A DNA stretch of 64,000 bases. Origin: Lacisediminihabitans sp046156175 (GTDB taxonomy: Bacteria > Actinomycetota > Actinomycetes > Actinomycetales > Microbacteriaceae). Both the position numbers and the translations under genes were made by a program. Below, piece after piece: positions 43,030-50,800 of the stretch (position 1 is the stretch's first letter; the number at the start of each line of letters is the position of its first letter). The notes under the pieces are model-generated. The model did not search any database. It had not been told where the DNA came from and was given only the letters and a program-made list of their open reading frames with translations. The stretch covers positions 124,001 to 188,000 of the forward strand of contig NZ_JAYLVL010000003.1 of the NCBI RefSeq assembly GCF_046156175.1. Reading direction: 5' to 3'.

Positions 43030-45432
43030 CTATCGCCTGAACAGTCTCTTGACACTATATCCACCGAGCGATCGCAGCGAGATCGCCGCCCGGATGCGCT
43101 GCCAACGCGTGCGACCGTCATTCATGGATGCCCGCAGGTCCTCCACCGCGCGCCAGACCTGGTCTGCCTCTTCGTCCCGCGGCTGGTCCGGAGAGAACAC
43201 CGCACGGTCGGCGACGGCCGCGAGCACCAGCGACTGCACTCCCCCGACCGTCGATGCGACCTCAGTGCGAGTGGGGGAAACCGGCGGTTCGAGACCGCGA
43301 TCGATCACCGCATCCTCGAACTCCTGCCACCCTCCGCTGATCCGCTGGATTGCGGTCGGGGCGCGCCGCCGCAGCATACGCCGCCTCAGCTTCGCGACCA
43401 CGATCGCGAGGAACGGGGCGAGGATGATCGCCGCGCCGAGCACAACCCAGCCGAGCACCTGGAGCACGACGAGAAGCACGGCGAGCAGCGGATTGTCCTT
43501 CGCCGAGGAGTCCTGGGTACTCTCCGGGGGCTGCTGGGCGGTGGGTCGGGTCGGGTCCTCGATGGGAGGCTGCACGGGCGACTGGGGGCGGGCGATGGTC
43601 GTCGGATCCTTCGGCAGTTCCGCGGGAATGTCACGGACCGGCGGCGTCGGATCCACCGTCACCCACCCATACTGGGCAGTGTCCACCTCGATCCAGGCGG
43701 AGATGTTCTTTCCGAGGACCTGGGTCGGGCCCTGGGTGTTGACCTCGGGCACAAAGCCGAAGACTACCCGCGCCGGAAAGCCCAGCTGGCGGGCCATCAG
43801 CGCTGCGGTGACGGCGTACTGCTCCTGGTCGCCGATCATGCGCTGGTCGGTGAGCAACTGGGTGATCCGGTCCGCGGCGTGGCCTGAGCGGCTGGCTGGC
43901 TGCTCGGGGTCGACGCCGTGGCTGATGTAGCCGGTCTGCTTCATTGCGGTGATCATCGCCGCGAGGCGCGCTCCCGGAGCGGTCTCGGTGCGCGTCCAGT
44001 CATCCAGTGTCGACGAGAGCTGGTCCGGGATCTGCGGGGTCGGTGGCACAGCGGCGCCTCCCGGGCGAAGTGCCACGAGTTGCTCGGCCGAGGGCTGGCG
44101 GGGCTGCACCGCTGTCAGCGAATAGCTGTCCCCGGTGGCGAGGGGTCTGACGACCGCGGCGGTGCCGCTGTTGTTGTTGTAGAAGAAGGAATTCCGCAGC
44201 TCCGGGGCATCCGCTCCCTCGAAGTTCACACTCTTGAACTTGCCGACGGTGGGAAGCCAGATGCCGGAGTAGTCGCCGACCATCACGCGCACGGATACCG
44301 GATCGCCGACAGTGCCGGACTGGTCGAAAGTGGAGGGCACCCGCGTGAAGGAACCCGATTCGCTGGAGACCTGGGAACTGCCTACCGAGTAGACGATCCC
44401 GTCGTAAGTGTCGAGCGTGGCGATACGGATGCGACCGCCGATCGGCAGGCCAGTGACGGTGAGCATCGTCGTGTTCGCCTCGACGGTCTCCTCGTAGTGC
44501 CGGAAGCCGCTCAAGGGGCTCGCGTAGACCCGAGGATCGAAGGGTTTCACGATAGCCGTGCGCAACACGTGACGCTGAACCGTAGGGGGAAGGTAGAGCG
44601 TGGCAGCGACCGAGGCACCGGCCGCAAGCAGCACGATGAGCCCCGCACTCATGATGGTTCGAAAGCCGGCGAAGGTGGTGTCGCTGGCTGTCTCGAGCGG
44701 TCGGCCATCGCTGTCTAGGGCCTGGGCCGCGAGGAGTCGGATGGAGGCCCTGCGTCGGTACCATCGCCGCCAGACGAGCCACGCCAGCGATGTCGCGAGC
44801 AGACCGAGTGAGAGTTCGAGGGGCCAGGTGGCGGTGGCCGCGCCGAACACGATCGCCGTGATGAAGAGCGCAACGGGCGCAAGCACCCCGAGTTCTCCCC
44901 AGCGCGCGCGGAGGCCGACCGAGAGACCGACGACGGTCGTGATGAGCACGAGGATGAACGCCGGCACCAGCAGGGACTCGTATGACCCGACGGGAAGGGT
45001 GATGGTGAGAAGCTGTTTCCAGCTCAGCGCGGTGGCCTGCAGCAACTCGATCTCGCCCTGGGCTGTGGGGAGGACGCCGTAGAGCGCACGGTCGGGGATG
45101 GCGAGAGGCACTCCCACCAGGAGATAGACACCGATCGTGACGAGAGTGATGGTGAGCGTCGACCAGCGGTACAGGGCCCCGGAGACGGCGATGGCCGATC
45201 CGATGAGAATGGTCGCTCCGACCACGGCGACCAGTTGCAGGGACTGGTAGATCGGCCAGAGAGCCGCAGAGGCCACGAGCGTGGTGAACCACAGCATCAT
45301 GATTGTGATCGCCGTGAACGCGAAGGGCAGGCGCACGCGACCGGACGACCGGCGCCGCCCCGGACGCCGCTTCTCCACCCGCGACCGGCGTTTGCTGTCG
45401 ATGCGGCGGATGCTATCGGATCCGGTACTCAC
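43030..45432 (-). CDS. Transglutaminase-fold membrane protein without catalytic Cys and His
   Basis: The 800-residue protein has a basic N-terminus, a series of transmembrane helices in the first ~270 residues (TgpA-like layout), an extracellular region, a transglutaminase core (about 490-610) and a final helix (about 655-680) with a cytosolic tail. In active members the core reads G-x-C-E-x-[FY]-A, H-A-W and D-P-T. Here Cys is Gln536 (GDQEQYA), His is Ser578 (SAW) and only Asp594 (VDPTP) remains, so cysteine-protease or transglutaminase chemistry is unlikely. A binding or scaffolding role is inferred. GTG 45432 overlaps the DUF58 stop (GTGA). Confidence 0.88.
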   Translation of the reverse strand: MSTGSDSIRRIDSKRRSRVEKRRPGRRRSSGRVRLPFAFTAITIMMLWFTTLVASAALWPIYQSLQLVAVVGATILIGSAIAVSGALYRWSTLTITLVTIGVYLLVGVPLAIPDRALYGVLPTAQGEIELLQATALSWKQLLTITLPVGSYESLLVPAFILVLITTVVGLSVGLRARWGELGVLAPVALFITAIVFGAATATWPLELSLGLLATSLAWLVWRRWYRRRASIRLLAAQALDSDGRPLETASDTTFAGFRTIMSAGLIVLLAAGASVAATLYLPPTVQRHVLRTAIVKPFDPRVYASPLSGFRHYEETVEANTTMLTVTGLPIGGRIRIATLDTYDGIVYSVGSSQVSSESGSFTRVPSTFDQSGTVGDPVSVRVMVGDYSGIWLPTVGKFKSVNFEGADAPELRNSFFYNNNSGTAAVVRPLATGDSYSLTAVQPRQPSAEQLVALRPGGAAVPPTPQIPDQLSSTLDDWTRTETAPGARLAAMITAMKQTGYISHGVDPEQPASRSGHAADRITQLLTDQRMIGDQEQYAVTAALMARQLGFPARVVFGFVPEVNTQGPTQVLGKNISAWIEVDTAQYGWVTVDPTPPVRDIPAELPKDPTTIARPQSPVQPPIEDPTRPTAQQPPESTQDSSAKDNPLLAVLLVVLQVLGWVVLGAAIILAPFLAIVVAKLRRRMLRRRAPTAIQRISGGWQEFEDAVIDRGLEPPVSPTRTEVASTVGGVQSLVLAAVADRAVFSPDQPRDEEADQVWRAVEDLRASMNDGRTRWQRIRAAISLRSLGGYSVKRLFRR

Positions 45433-46868
45433 GCGGCCGCCGCCCTCGCGAGGGACTTCTGGAGGTCTTCGAGATAGCCGATGGTCAGCACGCTCAGCCC
45501 GGCGACCCGACGGAGTCCGGGGATGGTCTCTGGGTCGCACACGACGGCGACCACCTCCACTCCCGGAGGGAACTTCGTCGAGGCCGCGCGCAGTTCGGTC
45601 GGGGTGGCGAGCGATCCGCAGACCAGGAAGGCGACAGAGATCCCGGTGACCTCATCGGCGGCGACCCGGGCGACATCCATGATGCCGAGCGCGGATTCGG
45701 CATGCTCGACCACGGCGAGGTCGTCTAGCAGTCGAGTGCGGGTCAGCGTGTTGAGATGCCGCACCGCGAGCACTTTGCGCTTGGCGAATTCTGGTGTCTT
45801 CTCACTGACGACGACGGCGACGTTGCGGGCATCCCGGATCGCACGCGCACCGAGGGAGCCCGCCACGCTCACCGCCATCTCGAACTCCTCATCGGTGGCG
45901 TAATTGGCGCTCGCGAGGCTGAGGGCGATCACGAGGTGACTTCGACGGGTCTCCTCGAACTGGCGAACCATGTAGGTGCCCGTCTTCGCGGTGCTCTTCC
46001 AGTGGATGTAGCGTCGCTCGTCTCCCGGCACGTATTCGCGCAGCGCATGGAAAGACACGTCGCTGTTCGACAGGTCCCTGGTGGGATTCCCCTCGAGGTC
46101 ACGAACGAACCCGGTGCTGGTGGAGGGGATGCCGATGGTCCGCGGGTGGATGAACAGCTCTTTGGCGGTCGTCCAGACGAGTTCGCGGCGAACCAGGCCC
46201 ACGGGGTCTGCGCGCACCGTGCGCACCGGACCGATGGCGAGGACACCGCGATGGGTAGTCGGAACGAGGAATTCGTGGCGGAACGCGGCGCCCCGGGGCA
46301 ACCCGGGCATGGCGATCTCCGCGAGTCCGCGTCCGACGGGCACCTCGACCTTCACCCCGATGAGGCGGCGCCTGGTCGGATTCGTGACGGTGATCAGGCC
46401 GGTGGCCCGATCACCCACCACGACCCGGCTGTGGCCGACGGTCAGTTCGATGGCGAAAGCATTGCGGCCGATGAGGTAGGCGGCGGCGATGAGGATGAGC
46501 ACGGTACCGGCGAAGGCCACGGCGACCAGTTCCACCCAGCCGAGCCCGTAACCGAAGACGAAAGCGGCGGGCACCAGGAAGAGCATCGACCAGCCGAGAG
46601 GGGTGACGACCGAGGAGACGCGCCGGAACCAAGCGGAGAGCACCTCGCCGATGGCGCGGAAAAAGCGCACGAGGGTGATGATCGCGTCGGCGAGGAATCC
46701 GGTGCGGTTACCGACGATGCGAGTGCGGGCGTTGGTGAGGCCGGCCGTGGCAGTGCTGTGGGAGGAATCGAACTGGGAAGACGACACGGAGGATCGCGAT
46801 ACGTGGCCGGACTGCCCCCGCATCGGCCGACTGCTGGATGCCTGCCGCACCTGCCCCCGATCGCTCAC
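45429..46868 (-). CDS. DUF58 domain protein
   Basis: This 479-residue protein has two transmembrane helices (about 92-112 and 115-135) and the DUF58 signature in its C-terminal half: ALREYVPGDERRYIHWKSTAKTG (about 285-307), followed by a von Willebrand A-like fold. DUF58 proteins almost always sit next to MoxR ATPases and transglutaminase-fold proteins, as here, and are thought to be substrates or adaptors of MoxR. The Ser-rich N-terminus (1-50) is poorly conserved. GTG 46868 overlaps the MoxR stop. Confidence 0.9.
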   Translation of the reverse strand: MSDRGQVRQASSSRPMRGQSGHVSRSSVSSSQFDSSHSTATAGLTNARTRIVGNRTGFLADAIITLVRFFRAIGEVLSAWFRRVSSVVTPLGWSMLFLVPAAFVFGYGLGWVELVAVAFAGTVLILIAAAYLIGRNAFAIELTVGHSRVVVGDRATGLITVTNPTRRRLIGVKVEVPVGRGLAEIAMPGLPRGAAFRHEFLVPTTHRGVLAIGPVRTVRADPVGLVRRELVWTTAKELFIHPRTIGIPSTSTGFVRDLEGNPTRDLSNSDVSFHALREYVPGDERRYIHWKSTAKTGTYMVRQFEETRRSHLVIALSLASANYATDEEFEMAVSVAGSLGARAIRDARNVAVVVSEKTPEFAKRKVLAVRHLNTLTRTRLLDDLAVVEHAESALGIMDVARVAADEVTGISVAFLVCGSLATPTELRAASTKFPPGVEVVAVVCDPETIPGLRRVAGLSVLTIGYLEDLQKSLARAAAA

Positions 46869-47836
46869 ACCGCTTGCCTGTCGCTCGGTGGCGGGGTCTC
46901 GATCAGCAGCTGGCTGACGATGCTCGACGCGGTCACCCCGTCGAACTCTGCTTCGGGGTCGAGCACGAGCCGGTGTGCGAGCACGGGCTCGGCGAGGGCC
47001 TTCACGTCATCCGGGATCACATAGTGACGCCCATTCGCCGCCGCGAGGGTCTTGGAGGTGCGGATGAGCGCGAGCGCTCCACGAACGCTCGCTCCGAGCC
47101 GCACCTCGGTCGCCGATCGGGTCGCATCGACGAGCCGCGAGACATAGTCGTTGATCGTCGCGTCCACATGGACGGTGCGCGCGAGGGCACCCATCTCCAC
47201 GATGACCTCGTCGGTGGCGATGGGAGGCAGGATCGTCTCGTGAGCCTTGACCCCGGCGCCCTCGAGGATGCGCACCGTCGAGGCATGGTCGGGGTAGCCG
47301 ATCGATGCCTTCATGATGAACCGGTCGAGCTGGGCCTCCGGCAGCCGATAGGTACCGGCCTGCTCGATGGGGTTCTGGGTGGCGATCACCATGAAGGGAG
47401 CCCCGACATCGTGGGAGATACCGTCAACCGTGACGCGGCCCTCCTCCATCACTTCGAGCAGTGCGGCCTGGGTCTTCGGGCTCGCCCGGTTGATCTCATC
47501 CGCGAGCACGATGTTGGCGAAGATCGGTCCGCGGTGGAACTCGAACTCGCCGGCACCCTGGTCGTAGATGCTCACCCCGGTGATGTCGCCGGGGAGCAGG
47601 TCGGGGGTGAACTGGATGCGGCTGGTCGAGCCTTTCACGCTCTGCGCCATGGCGCGCGCGAGGGAGGTCTTGCCCGTTCCGGGAAAGTCCTCTAGCAGCA
47701 GGTGTCCCTCGCTCAGCAGCGCGGTGAATGACAGCTTGATGACGAAGGTCTTGCCGAGAAGTACCTGATCGACATTGGCGACGAGCCGATTGAAGATGTC
47801 GGAGAACCAGGTCGCCTGCTCAGGTGTCATCGTCAT
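46865..47836 (-). CDS. MoxR-family AAA+ ATPase
   Basis: This 323-residue MoxR ATPase has Walker A DFPGTGKTS (Lys56), Walker B VLADEINRA, sensor IATQNP and an arginine finger region. MoxR proteins act as chaperone-like remodelers that mature metal or surface complexes and usually work with DUF58/VWA partners. Here it lies between the giant Ig/FN3 protein (37 nt upstream) and DUF58 (overlap), all in one operon. Confidence 0.94.
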   Translation of the reverse strand: MTMTPEQATWFSDIFNRLVANVDQVLLGKTFVIKLSFTALLSEGHLLLEDFPGTGKTSLARAMAQSVKGSTSRIQFTPDLLPGDITGVSIYDQGAGEFEFHRGPIFANIVLADEINRASPKTQAALLEVMEEGRVTVDGISHDVGAPFMVIATQNPIEQAGTYRLPEAQLDRFIMKASIGYPDHASTVRILEGAGVKAHETILPPIATDEVIVEMGALARTVHVDATINDYVSRLVDATRSATEVRLGASVRGALALIRTSKTLAAANGRHYVIPDDVKALAEPVLAHRLVLDPEAEFDGVTASSIVSQLLIETPPPSDRQAV

Positions 47837-47872
47837 GCGGGTGCCTCTCGGTTCAGCGGGGGTCTCCGCACG

Positions 47873-50800
47873 TTATCGGACATTACCGTTACTGTCGTAC
47901 TGGATCGTGTAGGTGCTGCCGCCATTGGCGATCACCACGATCGTCAGCACGGGGTCCTGTCCGGGTGACACGAGCGCGACGCACTGGCCGCCCTGGCTCG
48001 TGTCTCCCGGGAAGAGGGTGTCCCCCGCCCCGTTGCCACAGGAATACTGGATGCCCTCATAGGGTGCGGAGGTCCAGCTGGGCCAGGTGAAGGTGCCGCT
48101 CGGATCGTTCGGGTTCACCGGATTCACGACGGGCGTGAAGGTGACCGGGCCGATCCGCGGATCGACGGGAGTACCGACCGCGAAGGACGCCGACCAGTTC
48201 TGCTGGCAGACCGCCCCGGCATCCGGGAAATTGCGGCACGCCCGAAGCTGGACAGAGATCGCGTGGCCGTACTGCTGGCCCTCCGCCGTGAGGAGGGCTC
48301 CGAACGAGACGGGCCCGTACTCGGTCGCGGGCACCGAGTCGCCCTGCAGCCGGTAATAGAAGCTGTAGTCGCTCGAGAGTGGCGAGCCGATGGAGGCTCC
48401 GGTGAGAGCGTAATCGTAGGTCGCGCCGCTCTTGTTCGGGCCGCTCGTAGAGATCGCGGTGACGATCCCCGGGGTGGTGTGCGCCGAGACCGCCGGGCTG
48501 GAGGTGCAGCCGATGCTGTTGTCCGCGAGCACTACCAGCGAGTAGCTCGACTCACGCGAGAGCCCGGAGAACGTTGCGGCCGTCGAGGTGCCCGCCGACT
48601 GGGTGGTCGACCCCGAAGGGGTGGGCGCCGCGCAGGTGGGGCGCGCACCGGTATAGGCGATAGCCCGATAGGCGATGATCTCTCGCCCGTTGTCGGTGAA
48701 CGCGCCGCCCCAGGCGAGCGCGATCGAGCTGTCGGTCGCGGTGGCCGTCGGCGAGGAGACGGAGAGGGGCTTGCCGGCGGGGGTGCCGCTCGTGCTTGCG
48801 GAGTTCCAGGTCGCCAGGGCGGCGAGAGCCGAGTTACGCGCGCTCAGGGACACGGAGACGTTCTGGCCGTTGGTCAGCCCGGAAACGTCGGCGGAACACG
48901 ATCCGCCGCTGCAGGCCGAGGGATTGACATCCGTGGTCACGCCGCCGACCACCAGGCGGTAGTTGTTCACCGGACTTCCCCCGGAGGGAGTTGTCACGGC
49001 GTTCCAGGTGATCTGCAGACCGCCATCGAGGGGATTCGCGGCAAGGCCGGTCGGAGCGGGAGGGATGATGTCCGACCAGACGGTCGCCCCGAGGTCCGTC
49101 GCATCCGAGGATCCGATCGCATTGATGGCCTTGACCGCCACCCGCACCCCGTTCGCCGGGCCGTTGCCCGGCGTGGAGATGTCGCACACCGCGACGGCGC
49201 AGGAGGTCGTGGACACCGCCCCTGATGCCGAGGTCACGAGGATGTCGTAGCCGGTGATGGGAGAGTTGTTCGACACCCCGGGGCTCCAGCGCACGGTCAG
49301 TACGCGGTCCCCGAAAGAGGTGACCTTGAGCGCGGTCACCGGATCGGGCTTGTCCTGCACCGAGACCGTGATCGAGCCCCAGACATAACGGTCTGGATCC
49401 CCGGTCGCATCGGCCACCTCGTACTGCAGGTTGGTGTCGACCGGCTGCGCCGAGGACGACGCCGTGATCGTGAGCTTCCGATTGTCTGCGCTCGGGGAGA
49501 TGGTGAGTCCGGCCGGCACCGAACCACCGTCGAGACCGCGGATGGCGAGCACCTTGAGCGGCTTTCCCGGGAACGGGTTGGTGGCCTCGTCGTTGGCCAA
49601 CACGTCAACCGTGGTCGTCTGCCCCCGCGGCGCGAGCACCGAGTCCGGCGCCGGTCGCGCGAGCGGGCGACTGGATGCCACGACATTGAGCTCGATCTGA
49701 CCCTGCAGCCCGGTCGAGGTGTTGTCTTTCACCCCCAGCAGGATCGCCGTCGAAGTCCCCTTGACCGCACTCTCACTGGCACGAATTACAAGTTTCTGTC
49801 CGGTGAGCGTGTAGGTGAAGGAGCTATCCGGCAATGGGCTGAGCACGGAGTAGGCGAGCTCGGGCAGTGCTTTCGGGTAGGGGTAGTTGGTGAGCTTCAG
49901 CAGGTCGAGTTCTTTCGACGCGCCCGGCTCGAAGTCGATGACTCCACCGACGAAGACGGGCGGCTGGTTCTGCCGCGGGGTGACCTTGATCGGCAGCACC
50001 AGGGTGGCCTTCCGACCGGTCGGATCGGTCGCAGAGGTCCCGTCGGTCACCTCGAAGGAGATCGATGCCGGCCCGAAGTATTTATCGGCGGAGGTGAATT
50101 GCAGGGTGTGATCGTTGACCACCAGGTTCGACCCGTCGGAGTGGGTGGCCTGCACGCTGGTCGAGTCCGTGAGGCGCACCTGCTTGCCACCGATCGCGAG
50201 CACATAGTCGTTGAGGTCGATCGAGAGCGTCGACTCGCTCGCGATCGTGAGCGGGGGCGCCTTGCGGTTCAGCTGGGGCAGGGCGTCATTCAGTCCGGGC
50301 ACCCACACGAAGGCGTAGGAGACAACGCTCGCGTCGTCGGGGTTCGCGACGGAGAAGGGGATGATCTGGCTCTTGTTCTTGACGGTCACCTGGATGCGCT
50401 TCGTCGGCGTCACCGTCGCATCGCTCGAGTAGCCGGGCAGCACCGAGACCCCGAGCGTCGAGACGTTGCCGTCGGCGAAGAAGACATTCTTCAGCACGTT
50501 GACGTCGAGCGAGTCTCGCCCGAGCACATCGGACAGGGTGAGCACGGTGTCATGCACCACGGGGAAGGAGCGCGGGGCATCCGTGCTCACGATGACCGTG
50601 ATGAACGCGGCACTGGTGCCGCCGAAGCGGTTCTCGATCGTGTAAACGAGACCATAGGTGCCCGGCTTTGTCGGCGGTGTCACCTTCACGATGTCGCCCT
50701 CGATGCGGGCGACGATGTCCTTCGAGTTCGGCTCGACCTTCATGATGGTGAGGGTGCCCCCATCGGGGTCCGAGTCGTTCAGGAGCGGCTGCACAGAAAC

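Noticed and set aside
43030..45540. Start of the transglutaminase-fold protein at 45540
   Set aside because: It would lie 108 nt inside the DUF58 gene; GTG 45432 overlaps the DUF58 stop as in the rest of the operon.
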